The translations under genes were made by a program, and so were the position numbers. From Chloroflexota bacterium (GTDB lineage Bacteria > Chloroflexota > Anaerolineae > Aggregatilineales > Phototrophicaceae), in contig JAPOWK010000039.1 in assembly GCA_026707665.1 (NCBI GenBank), positions 1 through 64,000 on the forward strand: a stretch of DNA of 64,000 nucleotides, read 5' to 3'. Below, one piece after another: positions 41,385-50,456 of this stretch. Position 1 is the first letter of the stretch; every line of letters starts with the position of its first letter. A model generated the notes under the pieces. The model ran no database searches and was not told the DNA's origin. It saw only the letters and a list, made by a program, of their open reading frames with translations.

Positions 41385-42740
41385 CTAAAAGCCGCCATAG
41401 AGCTGAGGCGCGCGCTCCACAACGAGTTGGTAAAGCTGGGAAAGCAGAATGGCTATCATCACAGCGATGATTGCCCGGTAGTGGCTTGCCTTTAGGCCGC
41501 TACTGCTGGAATCGGGCGCCGCCTCCAGCGCCAATCCAAGCGACCAAAACAATGGAATCAATAGCATCAGCATAAATCGTGGTCCAGAGCTTATCGAGGC
41601 AAACCACATAAACGAAAAGCTGTACGCCGCAAAGAGCGATGCGACGAATACGAATATCTGCACGTCATGCAAAGCCGGTCGGAAGCGGGCATCCGCTAAA
41701 TTGGCGTAGACACAAGCCAAGATGATCAAAGCCCCAATCCCGACATGCACACAGAGACCGAATTGGCTCGGACCGTCCGCGCTGCCGCAGGCGTTATTGT
41801 ACATTCGGTCCGCGCCCTTGATAAATCGTTGCACAATCTGCGCCAACGTATGTTCTTCAAGGTATTTCGTTAAGCTCGGTATATCTTCGTCAGGCATATC
41901 GGGCCAGCCGTCGCGATCGCCGGCCGCCTTTGTACCCTCCTTGGCTTCAGCCCAATAGTCGTACCACATATAAAACGTTGTGCTGACATTGTAGAGATAA
42001 TGCCCGTAACGGTCTTTGCTTTCGTTGAAGTAGGGAAAAAGCGCCGCGACGAAGATGATCAGCGGCGCTGTGGCGAGCAAGATGATTTGGGTTAGTCCCT
42101 GCCAGTTCGGGCGGCGCCTGTAGATCTCCGCCAAGAGGGCAACGGAGAAACTGCCGGCGTACATCGCAATTCCCAGCAGTCCGCTGGCTTTGGTGAAATG
42201 CGCCAGCGCAAATAGTAAGCCGACGCCGACAGATTTGTACCACTTGGGGCGGCGGATGGATTCGACGGCGAGCATGAATGCAAAGGCGAACAGAGTATAG
42301 AAGAGGATCTCCGCTTGAAACCACGGCGCCTTGAGAGCGAAGCAGAGGAAGGCGATTACCGCGATGGAATAGAAGGCATACAATTTGGAAAACTTCAATA
42401 GGAAGGCGGCGCCAATTGCAGCGATGCCAGCGATTGAAATCAGAACGCTGATCTGTTTTCCCTGTTCGAAGAAGGCTTCGTCGCTCATTTCCGGCGAATA
42501 GAACAGAGCCTGAACCCAGGGGAACAGAGGCATGCGGGCACGATTACCCGTAAATGTGTAACCTGACTCGTAGGCTCGCTTGGCGAAAGCCATATATGCG
42601 AATTGATCCATCGATCCCATGTTGACGTTTACGTCACGTTGTATTTCGGTGATGTGCCGGTATAACGCAAGCGAGAAGCCAAGGCTTGCCAAGATCAAAA
42701 GCAGTTTGGTCGCTCTACCGGCAGCGGGCAGATTACGCAT
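41385..42740 (-). CDS. GT-C/GT39-like integral membrane protein
   Basis: 451 residues, with about ten hydrophobic spans. After the first span, NVNMGSMDQFAYMAFAKRAYE carries an acidic residue in the first outer loop, as in GT-C glycosyltransferases of the GT39/ArnT type. GNRARMPLFPWVQALFYSPEMSD and later YPYFNES-like segments resemble the family. It probably moves a sugar or lipid-linked sugar at the outer face of the membrane; the acceptor is unknown. Its ATG overlaps the DUF1385 stop by eight bases (ATGCGTAA), so both are read from one message. Confidence 0.72.
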   Translation of the reverse strand: MRNLPAAGRATKLLLILASLGFSLALYRHITEIQRDVNVNMGSMDQFAYMAFAKRAYESGYTFTGNRARMPLFPWVQALFYSPEMSDEAFFEQGKQISVLISIAGIAAIGAAFLLKFSKLYAFYSIAVIAFLCFALKAPWFQAEILFYTLFAFAFMLAVESIRRPKWYKSVGVGLLFALAHFTKASGLLGIAMYAGSFSVALLAEIYRRRPNWQGLTQIILLATAPLIIFVAALFPYFNESKDRYGHYLYNVSTTFYMWYDYWAEAKEGTKAAGDRDGWPDMPDEDIPSLTKYLEEHTLAQIVQRFIKGADRMYNNACGSADGPSQFGLCVHVGIGALIILACVYANLADARFRPALHDVQIFVFVASLFAAYSFSFMWFASISSGPRFMLMLLIPLFWSLGLALEAAPDSSSSGLKASHYRAIIAVMIAILLSQLYQLVVERAPQLYGGF

Positions 42741-43812
42741 TTTCTTGGGAAGCAGCGGCGTCCGATCGCGGCTCGGCTATGTCAGCAAACTCCGCTTGTT
42801 CGATCCCCTCGGAAAGCAGAACGCGCTTGAAAGAAACGATCGCAACTTCGATCATGTCGAGGCTGGGCTCGTTGGTTGTCAGGTGCTGCAAAGCCAGATT
42901 CGGCTGGATCATGAAGCGAATCCAGGCTTTGTCGAGATTGGATGCGGTGTATTTCAGAAACTCGTAGGCGACCCCGGCGATAACGGGGATGAAGAGCACG
43001 CGTGAAAGAATAAGAAGCGCGAAGGGCGGGCGCCCAATCAGCGAGAAGAGCATCACACTGACGAATACGACTGTCAGCAGGAAGGCGGTGCCACAGCGCG
43101 GATGCTCAATGGGGTGGCGGCTGACGACTTCCGGCAGCAGTTCGTCGCCGGCTTCGTAAGCGTTGATCGTCTTGTGCTCGGCGCCGTGATAAGCGAATAT
43201 GCGCCGGCCATCATTGGTTCGACCGACGAACCAGATATAGACCACAAGAATCGACAGCTGCACGACGCCTTCAATCAAGTTGATGAGAAAGGCGTCCAGA
43301 CCGATTGGCAGCGCCTCGTAAGCGAGGAAGTTGCTAACTTGGGGTTCGACGGCGACTTCGTTGCCTTCGGCGTCAACGACGATTTCATGCGCCACCGTGC
43401 TTAAACCGAGCAAGTTGCCGATCCCGGTCGCGGCGGCCGTTGGCAGCAGGAAGAATATGCCGACGCCGATCAACAGAGAGACGGCGATCGTCGCCCAGCC
43501 GATCGGGCCGTTGAAGCTGATGTCCTCTTCTTCATCCAGGGCGACATCAGCCGACCACATCAAGGCGCGGATGCCGAGCCCCAGCGCGTCCCACAAGCCG
43601 ATGAGACCGCGGAGAAACGGGGTCCTGGCGATGCGCCCCCGGTACAGGCGCGCGCTAAGGGGCTGCTCATGGATGACGATTTCGCCTTTGGGATCGCGTA
43701 CAGCCACCGCCATAGAATGCGCCCCGCGCATCATCACACCCTCAATGACGGCTTGGCCACCGTAAGAGAATTTCAGTTCGCCCGCTTCTCGCTTTTTTGT
43801 ACTCGGCAACAT
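42733..43812 (-). CDS. DUF1385 membrane protein
   Basis: About 359 residues from the ATG at 43812. The ORF track begins 92 codons earlier, inside recJ, which is not plausible. YGGQAVIEGVMMRGAHSMAVAVR near the N-terminus and AYHGAEHKTINAYEAGDEL, then HPRCGTAFLLTVVFVSVML, are the DUF1385 signature, with conserved His and Glu that suggest metal binding. Four or five hydrophobic helices are seen. A predicted membrane metal-dependent protein of unknown function, common in Chloroflexota and Firmicutes and often next to prfA there. Here it follows recJ and is coupled to the GT-C gene. Confidence 0.88.
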   Translation of the reverse strand: MLPSTKKREAGELKFSYGGQAVIEGVMMRGAHSMAVAVRDPKGEIVIHEQPLSARLYRGRIARTPFLRGLIGLWDALGLGIRALMWSADVALDEEEDISFNGPIGWATIAVSLLIGVGIFFLLPTAAATGIGNLLGLSTVAHEIVVDAEGNEVAVEPQVSNFLAYEALPIGLDAFLINLIEGVVQLSILVVYIWFVGRTNDGRRIFAYHGAEHKTINAYEAGDELLPEVVSRHPIEHPRCGTAFLLTVVFVSVMLFSLIGRPPFALLILSRVLFIPVIAGVAYEFLKYTASNLDKAWIRFMIQPNLALQHLTTNEPSLDMIEVAIVSFKRVLLSEGIEQAEFADIAEPRSDAAASQENA

Positions 43813-43864
43813 TTCCCCCTGTGGCGATAAAACTCGCCCAATATACGCCTCTGGCGCGCGGCGG

Positions 43865-45595
43865 TCAAGCTGAAACACGGTCGCGCTTGTTTGCTGCGGG
43901 GCGAATATCCAGCAGTTGCAGCTGCAGATTGCGCCGTCCACCCCATTCGTTGATTTCGGCATGATATACGGCATCGATTCGGCGGGGCATTTGTCTCGCC
44001 CATTCGCCGAGTCCGAATCCAATCGCATCGGCTTGCCCGCCGCTGCTATTTGCGACGCGAAGCTTGAGATGCCGCCCATCCTCGCCAACGCGGCGACAGT
44101 GAAGCAGACCCAGGTCGCGAGTCAGGAAGATTGCCTTCCCGTTTTCGTGCCCGGTCGGCTCAAGCAGGTCGAGCTCCCGCAGGAGGTTCTCATTCAATTC
44201 GTCGAGCTGAACTTCCCCGTCGATTTGCAGTTTTGGCGCCAGCGCTCGCCCGCGCAAAGCGGCTTCCGCCTTCTGCTCCAGCGCCTGCCTAAATGTCTCA
44301 ATATTGCTGTTCCGCACGGTGAAGCCAGCCGCCATGGCGTGCCCGCCGTGCCGCACGAGCAGGTCGGCGCATTCGTCCAAGGCGCTTGTGATGTTGAACT
44401 CCGGTATGCTGCGGCAGGAGGCGCGGCTCTCATCGTCGCCAATCTCGAGGATTACCGCCGGTCGATAGAAGGCTTCGGCGAGCCTTCCAGCGACCAGCCC
44501 GATGATCCCCGGCTGGATGTCTTCATCGCCGGCGAAGATCAGCGTCCGGCCAGGGTCCTCGCCGATCTGCTCGCTGATGGCCGCTTGTGCGCGGCGTGTC
44601 AATTGCTGTCGCCGCGCATTCAGCGAGTGCAATTCTTGGGCGCGCGGCATCGCTTCTTCGACTGATGCCGAGCAGAGCAATTCGAAGGCCGCCATCGCGG
44701 TGTGCAGGCGGCCCGCCGCGTTTATACGCGGGCCCAGTCCAAAGCCGATATCGCTGGCTCTGATGCTGCCGGGCTTCAATCCCGCCACCTGCGCCAGCGC
44801 GGCGAGTCCCGGCCGCCGCATTTCATTGATCGTGACCAATCCGTGTTTCACCAGGCGCCGATTCAAGCCGACATTCAACGGTACCACATCGGCGACTGTG
44901 CCGAGAGCGACCAGATCCAGCAGGTCCGATATTCGAAAACCGGCGGGGTAACTGTCCCTCTTAGTCTCCCAGCGGTGGAGCAGCAGCGCTTTCGCCAGCA
45001 TGAAGGCGACGCCTACACCGGCCAGGCGCTCTTCGCCGGCGCAATCTTCTTGCCGCGGGTTAATCACCGCCAGCGCCGCGGGCAATTCTGGACCGATAGA
45101 GTGGTGATCGGTGACGATCATATCCAAGCCCGCGAGCATGCCAGCGGCGACTTCGGCGACAGACCGTATACCGCAGTCGACGGTGACAACCAGCTTTACG
45201 CCTTGCCGCGCCAGCTTCTCCAGCGCGGGCGCATTCAGCCCGTAGCCTTCTCCGGCGCGGCTAGGAATGTAGGGCCTGACATCGCCGCCCAGCGCCAGCA
45301 GCGTCTGCGACAATAACGCGGTCGCGCAGACACCGTCGGCATCGAAATCGCCGTAGACGGCGATCGGCTCTCGCTTGGCAATGGCGTCGTTTATCCGGGC
45401 TACCGCGCTATCCACATCTTTCAGCGCAAAGGGGTCTTCGCTCAGGTCTTGTCCGCTTACAAATTCCTGAGCGGATTGCGGGTCTTCAAAGCCACGGTTG
45501 AATAGCAACTGCGCGAGGATAGGGCTCAATCCATGATAGCGCGCCAGGTGATTCGTGGGCGCCTGCTGCGCCTGCACCCATTCCTTTTGCATCAT
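43865..45595 (-). CDS. recJ: Single-stranded DNA exonuclease RecJ
   Basis: 576 residues, standard length. DHH-family motifs are in order: YGDFDADGVCATALL, VTVDCGIRS, IVTDHHSIG, then GLGPRINAAGRLHTA, and the DHHA1 motif RHGGHAMAAGFTV. These residues bind two metal ions for 5'-3' digestion of single-stranded DNA in recombination and repair. A C-terminal OB-like domain ends the protein. It is read divergently from fmt, with 65 bases between the two starts. DUF1385 follows after about 50 bases. Confidence 0.96.
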   Translation of the reverse strand: MMQKEWVQAQQAPTNHLARYHGLSPILAQLLFNRGFEDPQSAQEFVSGQDLSEDPFALKDVDSAVARINDAIAKREPIAVYGDFDADGVCATALLSQTLLALGGDVRPYIPSRAGEGYGLNAPALEKLARQGVKLVVTVDCGIRSVAEVAAGMLAGLDMIVTDHHSIGPELPAALAVINPRQEDCAGEERLAGVGVAFMLAKALLLHRWETKRDSYPAGFRISDLLDLVALGTVADVVPLNVGLNRRLVKHGLVTINEMRRPGLAALAQVAGLKPGSIRASDIGFGLGPRINAAGRLHTAMAAFELLCSASVEEAMPRAQELHSLNARRQQLTRRAQAAISEQIGEDPGRTLIFAGDEDIQPGIIGLVAGRLAEAFYRPAVILEIGDDESRASCRSIPEFNITSALDECADLLVRHGGHAMAAGFTVRNSNIETFRQALEQKAEAALRGRALAPKLQIDGEVQLDELNENLLRELDLLEPTGHENGKAIFLTRDLGLLHCRRVGEDGRHLKLRVANSSGGQADAIGFGLGEWARQMPRRIDAVYHAEINEWGGRRNLQLQLLDIRPAANKRDRVSA

Positions 45596-45660
45596 AGACT
45601 GCGACCGTTTTGTCCCATAGAATAACGTTTCGATACTACCATTTCGCCATGAGAGGCGCT

Positions 45661-46584
45661 ATGGCAAAGATAGTCTTTATGGGCACGCCGGCCTTCGCTC
45701 TTCCGAGCCTGACCGCCCTGGTGGGATCGCATCAGGTGGCTGGCGTGGTCACCCAGCCCGACCGCCGCGCGGGCCGCAGCAGGCGCCTGCGAGAGTCGCC
45801 CGTGAAGGCGCTCGCGCGCGAAGCTGGCCTCCCGCTGATTCAGCCAGAACGCATCCGTGAGGACGCGGCAATCAGGGCGCTGCGATCCTGGGCGGCGGAC
45901 CTGCATGTGGTTGTCGCCTACGGGCAGATTCTTCCGCAGTCGCTCTTGGATCTGCCCCGCTACGGCACGGTCAATGTACATGCGTCGCTGCTGCCGCGCT
46001 GGCGGGGGGCGGCGCCGATTCAAGCGGCCATCAGGGCGGGCGATTGCGAGAGCGGCGCCACCATCATGCTCTTGGACGCCGGGCTGGACACCGGTCCGCT
46101 GCTGGCGAAGCGCGCGCTGCCACTTGCGCCAGACGAAACCGGTCAAAGCTTGCACGACAAATTGTCCCGGCTGGGCGCCGATCTGCTGGTCGAGACACTG
46201 CCGCGCTATTTGAGCGGCGAAATTGAACCGCAGGAACAGGATGATTCGCAAGCGACATACGCGCCGCGGATCAAGAAAGAAGAAGGCAGAATCGACTGGA
46301 CGTGCTCGGCCCAGTCGATCGAGTGTATGGTACGCGCTTTCACCCCCTGGCCCGGCGCCTACACCTGTTGGTCCGGCGCGCAGCTCCGGATTCTGGCGGG
46401 GTATCAGGGCGCTGGCCGCGCCGAAGCCGGGCAAGTGATTGAAATGGATGGAAACATCGCGATTGGTACCGGAGACGGACTCTATTTTCCGACTGCACTG
46501 CAATTGCCTGGCAAGAGACGATTGCGCGTTGCCGAATTCGTCAATGGCTATCATGATTTCGCCAGCGCGCTGCTGGACCGTTGA
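45661..46584 (+). CDS. fmt: Methionyl-tRNA formyltransferase
   Basis: 307 residues from the ATG at 45661, chosen because GAGAGG precedes it and KIVFMGTPAFALPSLTAL is the normal N-terminus; the ORF track begins 17 codons early. The formyl-folate motif NVHASLLPRWRGAAPIQAAI and the catalytic DAGLDTGPLL region are clear. The C-terminal tRNA-binding domain runs from about residue 205. It formylates initiator Met-tRNA. The usual partner def is not adjacent here. A G-rich palindromic element after the stop can form a terminator. Confidence 0.96.
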   Translation: MAKIVFMGTPAFALPSLTALVGSHQVAGVVTQPDRRAGRSRRLRESPVKALAREAGLPLIQPERIREDAAIRALRSWAADLHVVVAYGQILPQSLLDLPRYGTVNVHASLLPRWRGAAPIQAAIRAGDCESGATIMLLDAGLDTGPLLAKRALPLAPDETGQSLHDKLSRLGADLLVETLPRYLSGEIEPQEQDDSQATYAPRIKKEEGRIDWTCSAQSIECMVRAFTPWPGAYTCWSGAQLRILAGYQGAGRAEAGQVIEMDGNIAIGTGDGLYFPTALQLPGKRRLRVAEFVNGYHDFASALLDR

Positions 46585-46634
46585 ATATCTCAGTAGTTCC
46601 AAGCAAGCAATGAGAACGCTGATTCGCCGATCTT

Positions 46635-46684
46635 CCACCCCATCCCCCGGCCCCTTCCCCAGCAAGCTAAGGAAGGGGAGTTTT
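46635..46684 (-). repeat. G-rich palindromic interspersed element, copy 2; may end fmt transcription
   Basis: On the minus strand CTCCCCTTCC and GGGGAAGGGG are followed by CCGGGGGATGGGGTGG, the block order of copy 1 at 25953-26021. On the plus strand CCCCTTCC pairs with GGAAGGGG over a 12-base loop and is followed by AGTTTTCCC, a plausible weak terminator for fmt. Confidence 0.65.
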
Positions 46685-46806
46685 CCCAGCGAGGTTGTTT
46701 TTCGCATGTCTAACTTTGAGCTACTTCTGCTGGGCAAACAAGAGAATCCTTCGCCTTGTCGGCTCATGGTGGATGCCGGCCCGCAACACGGTTTCGAATG
46801 TCATCG

Positions 46807-48177
46807 ATGAACGAAGCGAAACTTAAGTCTGAACGGCATCCCTTCTTGCTTCGTCCCTATCGAACGATCGTTTACCTTTCGCTGCCAATTCTTCTATCGC
46901 TGATAGCCGAGCCGTTAACCGGGCTGGTCGATACCGGCTTGGTTGCGCGTCTTGGCGCGGCGCCGCTGGCGGCCCTCGGCGTCGGCGCGGGCGCCTTGTC
47001 GTCCGTGATTTGGGTCTTCAACTTTCTCGCTATTGCGACGCAGACCGAAGTGGCGCAGACTTTCGGCCGCGGTGATATGGAGGGCGCCAAAAACGCAGTC
47101 AGCCTGGCGCTGTTGATCGGCGTCGCCATCAGCCTGCTGCTCAGCGGCTTGCTCTTTGCGGGCGCAACAGTCATGGCCAATGCCTTGGGGGCGGAAGGCG
47201 CTATTCATGATATGGCGACCGAGTATATCCGGCTGCGGGTGCCGGGCGCCCCGGCCGTCATCATCGTCATTGTTGGCTTCGGAGCGCTGCGCGGCGTGCA
47301 AGATATGAAGACGCCGCTATGGATCGCGCTGGGCATCAACCTGGCGAACATCGTTCTGGATTATCTCTTCATCTTTGGCTGGGGCGCGTTTCCGGCGCTG
47401 GGCGTCGCCGGCGCGGGATTGGCGAGTTCAGCCAGTCAATGGCTTGGCGCACTATGGATGTTGCGGGAATTGGGCCGGCGAATCGGTTTGAGCCGTCATG
47501 TCAGTTGGCGCGATGGATTCAAGCTGCTTCGCGTTGGACGAGACCTCTTCATTCGGTCGGCTTCGCTGACGATCTTTGTTCTCTTCGCCACGCGAGTCGC
47601 GACGCAGATGGGCGCCGAAGCGGGCGCGGCTCATCAGGTGATCCGTCAGGTCTGGTTCTTCACAGCATTGGTCACGGAGGCGCTCGCCACAACGGCTCAG
47701 AGTCTGGTCGGTTATTTCATCGGTTCCGGCCGGCGAGAATACGCCAGACGCGTGGCAATATCGACGACGGTCTGGAGCCTGGCGACCGGATTCGCCATGC
47801 TGGTCCTGATGCTGGCGGCGACGCCGCTCGTTCTTGCCGCCTTCGTGCCGGCCGGCGCAGCAGCCGTCTTTTACACCGCATGGGTCATCGCCGCGCTCTC
47901 GCAGCCCCTGAATGCACTGGCTTTCATCACAGACGGCATTCACTGGGGCGCCAGCGACTATCGCTTTCTGCGCAACGCCATGATGATGGCGACCGCTTGC
48001 GGCTTGCTGGGCTTGCAGTTGATCGCGAGCGACCGCGCGCAATCATTCAGCGGCGTCTGGCTGATGACGACGCTGTGGATCAGCGTCCGCGCTTTCTGGG
48101 GCGTGGCGCGGCTTTATCCAGGCATTGGAGACAGCCCTTTTCGCCTGGGGATTCCGCGCGATGGCGCCACGCGCTAA
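46807..48177 (+). CDS. MATE-family multidrug/sodium exporter (DinF-like)
   Basis: About 456 residues, 12 hydrophobic spans in two similar halves. YRTIVYLSLPILLSLIAEPLTGLVDTGLVARLGAAPLAALGVG is the typical MATE start, and FGALRGVQDMKTPLWIAL lies before the midpoint. It resembles DinF-type exporters, which use sodium or proton gradients to expel cationic compounds. Starts at 46798 or 46807 are both possible; neither has a strong Shine-Dalgarno. The preceding 220 bases hold only the palindromic element. Confidence 0.9.
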   Translation: MNEAKLKSERHPFLLRPYRTIVYLSLPILLSLIAEPLTGLVDTGLVARLGAAPLAALGVGAGALSSVIWVFNFLAIATQTEVAQTFGRGDMEGAKNAVSLALLIGVAISLLLSGLLFAGATVMANALGAEGAIHDMATEYIRLRVPGAPAVIIVIVGFGALRGVQDMKTPLWIALGINLANIVLDYLFIFGWGAFPALGVAGAGLASSASQWLGALWMLRELGRRIGLSRHVSWRDGFKLLRVGRDLFIRSASLTIFVLFATRVATQMGAEAGAAHQVIRQVWFFTALVTEALATTAQSLVGYFIGSGRREYARRVAISTTVWSLATGFAMLVLMLAATPLVLAAFVPAGAAAVFYTAWVIAALSQPLNALAFITDGIHWGASDYRFLRNAMMMATACGLLGLQLIASDRAQSFSGVWLMTTLWISVRAFWGVARLYPGIGDSPFRLGIPRDGATR

Positions 48178-48323
48178 AGCGCATGCAGCCGCAACCAGCG
48201 AACCGACCGCGCGTATATTCATTGAAGGAGCATTGATCAGCCGGATGTTGGCCGGCGCCATTCGGATTATTTGGAGAGCGGGCAAAGGACCGGCGCCGCC
48301 AGTCGGGAGGAGAAAGAATCGCG

Positions 48324-48569
48324 ATGAACATCAAGGTCAGCAAGCGACTTTACCGCTCGCGAAAGGAGCGGCAACTTGCAGGCGTATGCGGCGGCGTCGC
48401 CGATTATCTTGGCGTGGATCCGACGCTCGTACGCCTGCTCTGGGTGATCTTCGCCATCGCTGGCGGTCCTGGTGTGCTGCTCTACCTGATCATGGCGGCC
48501 GTCGTGCCGGAGGAACCGGAATTCGTGCGAGCCAGCGCCGAGAAAGGCAAGAACGAAGACGTCGTTTAG
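48324..48569 (+). CDS. PspC-domain membrane protein
   Basis: 81 residues. KRLYRSRKERQLAGVCGGVADYLGVDPTLVRLLWVIFAIAGGPGVLLYLIMAAVVP is a complete PspC domain: a basic amphipathic start, GVxGGxAxYxGxDPTLVR, then one membrane helix. PspC proteins sense or respond to membrane stress. No pspA is seen nearby. GGAGGAGAAAG precedes the ATG. The gene is single, 146 bases downstream of the MATE exporter. Confidence 0.9.
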   Translation: MNIKVSKRLYRSRKERQLAGVCGGVADYLGVDPTLVRLLWVIFAIAGGPGVLLYLIMAAVVPEEPEFVRASAEKGKNEDVV

Positions 48570-48659
48570 TGCCGAATCGCTGGCATATGACGTGCCGCTA
48601 CAGCACCAGGATAGCGCTTGTCGGGCTAACCAATTTGACCACGCCTCATCCGCAATTTC

Positions 48660-49646
48660 TCAAAGCAGGTTTTGAATCGCCTCGCGCTCGGATAGAAGTT
48701 CGGCTTCGGAGTTCTTGATCTTGCCAAGCGCGTAATTGCTGAGGTCGAGTCCGGCGACAGTTGAGACGGTCCCATCATTGGTTGTTCGCAAGGGGAATGA
48801 GTAGATCAGCCCGTCGGCGACGCGATATGGATTGCCATCGCTGGGAATGGCGGCGCTGAACCAGTCATCTTGCGGCGTCGCTTTTATCAGGCTGCGAATG
48901 GTATCGAGAGCGGCGTTGGCGGCGCTGGCGGCCGAGCTTTTGCCGCGCGCGCTGATGACGGCGGCGCCACGCTCTTGAACCGTTTCCATAAAGTCTCCTT
49001 CTAGCCAGCCCCGATCGCCAATGACCGCTTCAGCCGACTGCCCACGAATCAGCGCGTGCTCGAAGTTCGGGAACTGAGTGCTGCTGTGGTTGCCCCAAAT
49101 CGCAAGTTTGCTCACCTTGCTGACTTGCGCGCCGGCCTTTTGCGCAAGTTGGGCTTTGGCTCGGTTCTCGTCCAGGCGCGTCATGGCGAAAAAGCGTTCG
49201 GCGGGGATGTCGGGCGCATTGGCTTTTGCGACCAGGCAATTGGAATTGCAGGGATTGGCGACGGTCAACACGCGAATATCGCCCGCGGCATGTTCGTTGA
49301 GGGCACGGCCTTGCTCGACGAAAATTGGTCCGTTCGCTGCGATGAGGTCGCTGCGATCCATGCCGGGTCCGCGCGGCCTGCCACCCACCAGGATCGCCCA
49401 GTTGGCGTCTCTGAAGGCGATCTTGGGATCGTCAGAAATGATCACATCCTGAAGCAACGGTTGGGCGCTGTCCTCCAATTCCATCACCACGCCGCGCAGG
49501 GCATCCATCGCCGGCGGAATTTCCAGAATCTGCAGCACAACAGACTGACCTGCGCCGAAGACTTCGCCGTTGCCAATGCGAAAAAGCAGACTGTAGGCGA
49601 TCTGGCCCGCTCCACCGGTGACCGCTACTCGAATAGGTTGCGTCAT
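48660..49646 (-). CDS. mdh: Malate dehydrogenase (cytosolic/chloroplast-type)
   Basis: 328 residues. The NAD-binding start is VAVTGGAGQIAYSLLFRIG. The substrate loop is GGRPRGPGMDRSDLIAANG, then VANPCNSNCLVAK and MTRLDENRAKAQLA. The catalytic region is IWGNHSSTQFPNF, where His is the proton acceptor. Together they mark the group of malate dehydrogenases related to the cytosolic enzyme. It interconverts malate and oxaloacetate in the citric-acid cycle. AGGAGAGG precedes the ATG, and a good promoter lies upstream. Confidence 0.96.
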   Translation of the reverse strand: MTQPIRVAVTGGAGQIAYSLLFRIGNGEVFGAGQSVVLQILEIPPAMDALRGVVMELEDSAQPLLQDVIISDDPKIAFRDANWAILVGGRPRGPGMDRSDLIAANGPIFVEQGRALNEHAAGDIRVLTVANPCNSNCLVAKANAPDIPAERFFAMTRLDENRAKAQLAQKAGAQVSKVSKLAIWGNHSSTQFPNFEHALIRGQSAEAVIGDRGWLEGDFMETVQERGAAVISARGKSSAASAANAALDTIRSLIKATPQDDWFSAAIPSDGNPYRVADGLIYSFPLRTTNDGTVSTVAGLDLSNYALGKIKNSEAELLSEREAIQNLL

Positions 49647-49689
49647 TCCGTCGTTTCCTCTCCTGTACCCTTTGGGATTTGCGAGCGGG

Positions 49690-49718
49690 ATTATACTGGA
49701 AAAGCGAAAGCTTGTTCA
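49690..49718 (-). promoter_or_regulatory. Promoter of mdh
   Basis: On the minus strand TGAACA is followed after 17 bases by a perfect TATAAT. The predicted start near 49683 gives a leader of about 37 bases that contains the strong Shine-Dalgarno AGGAGAGG. Confidence 0.6.
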
Positions 49719-49731
49719 GTGACGATTCAGC

Positions 49732-50334
49732 CTAGCCCGCCAGGTGTGGCAGCTCGGCAAAGGCGCTAATCCGCCAGGTATCCTCAAAGCGTTCCAGCGT
49801 CGTTATCGAGGTATTCTTCATCGCTTTGTCGGGCAAGCGGACGAACATCGAGGCGAAGAGAATCATCATGGCGGAGCTGTGCCCGACTATTGCCACCGTC
49901 TCCCCGTTTGTTGCGCCGGTGATGTCATCCCAAGCCGCCTGCATCCGCCGCTGCACATCAAGCCGGGACTCGCCGCCGGGCACGCGATACGGGCGATATC
50001 CCGACTCCCACTTGCGGTATGCCAGCGGGAATAGCGATTCGACCTCGGCAAAGGTATGACCCTCGAAATCGCCGAATGCAATCTCAGCGAGGCGCTCGTC
50101 TTCACAGACCTCTTGCCCTAGGACCGCGGCTATGATCTGCGCCGTCTCCAGCGCGCGCGACCGCGGACTGGTATAAAGGACCTCAATTGAATCCGTTTTG
50201 AGATGATATGCCAGCGCCCTGGACTGCGATCGCCCGCATTCATTTAAGGGAACGGGCAGCGCCCCTTGCAAGCGATGTTCGAGATTGAAATCGGTCTGTC
50301 CGTGTCGGATGAAGAGGACCTTTTTTGCGCTCAT
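49732..50334 (-). CDS. Histidine phosphatase family protein
   Basis: 200 residues. The catalytic RHG motif is LFIRHGQTDFNLEHRLQG at about 8-25; the second His lies in VAIVGHSSAMMILFASM, with SPRSRALETAQIIA between them. This is the phosphoglycerate-mutase-like fold; candidates include alpha-ribazole phosphatase, a broad-specificity sugar phosphatase and a mutase. Length and context do not decide. GAGAGGAAT precedes the ATG. The AT-rich box cluster at 50381-50452 starts 47 bases upstream and could regulate it. Confidence 0.9.
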   Translation of the reverse strand: MSAKKVLFIRHGQTDFNLEHRLQGALPVPLNECGRSQSRALAYHLKTDSIEVLYTSPRSRALETAQIIAAVLGQEVCEDERLAEIAFGDFEGHTFAEVESLFPLAYRKWESGYRPYRVPGGESRLDVQRRMQAAWDDITGATNGETVAIVGHSSAMMILFASMFVRLPDKAMKNTSITTLERFEDTWRISAFAELPHLAG

Positions 50335-50380
50335 CTATTCCTCTCAATCGGCAGATTTCTGGTTAGCATAAAGTTTCAAC

Positions 50381-50456
50381 ATTGTCCGCTATTGTCCATT
50401 TCGGACAAAGAAATATATTTTTCGGACAATACAGCCGATTTTGGACAAAAAATCGG
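50381..50456. repeat. AT-rich cluster of five TTGTCC/GGACAA boxes with nested inverted repeats
   Basis: Two TTGTCC boxes (50382, 50392) face three GGACAA boxes (50403, 50424, 50443). ATTGTCCG (50381-50388) and CGGACAAT (50423-50430) form a perfect 8-bp inverted repeat around an inner TTGTCC-ATTTC-GGACAA. The last box lies in the loop of a perfect 8-bp hairpin CCGATTTT / AAAATCGG (50435-50456). Composition differs sharply from the surroundings. Confidence 0.7.

Noticed and set aside
43813-44088. N-terminal extension of the DUF1385 ORF
   Set aside because: It lies inside recJ in another frame and looks non-coding; the family normally starts near the ATG at 43812.
50381-50456. CRISPR-like repeat array
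   Set aside because: The boxes are only 6-8 bases, occur in both orientations and have no regular spacers.
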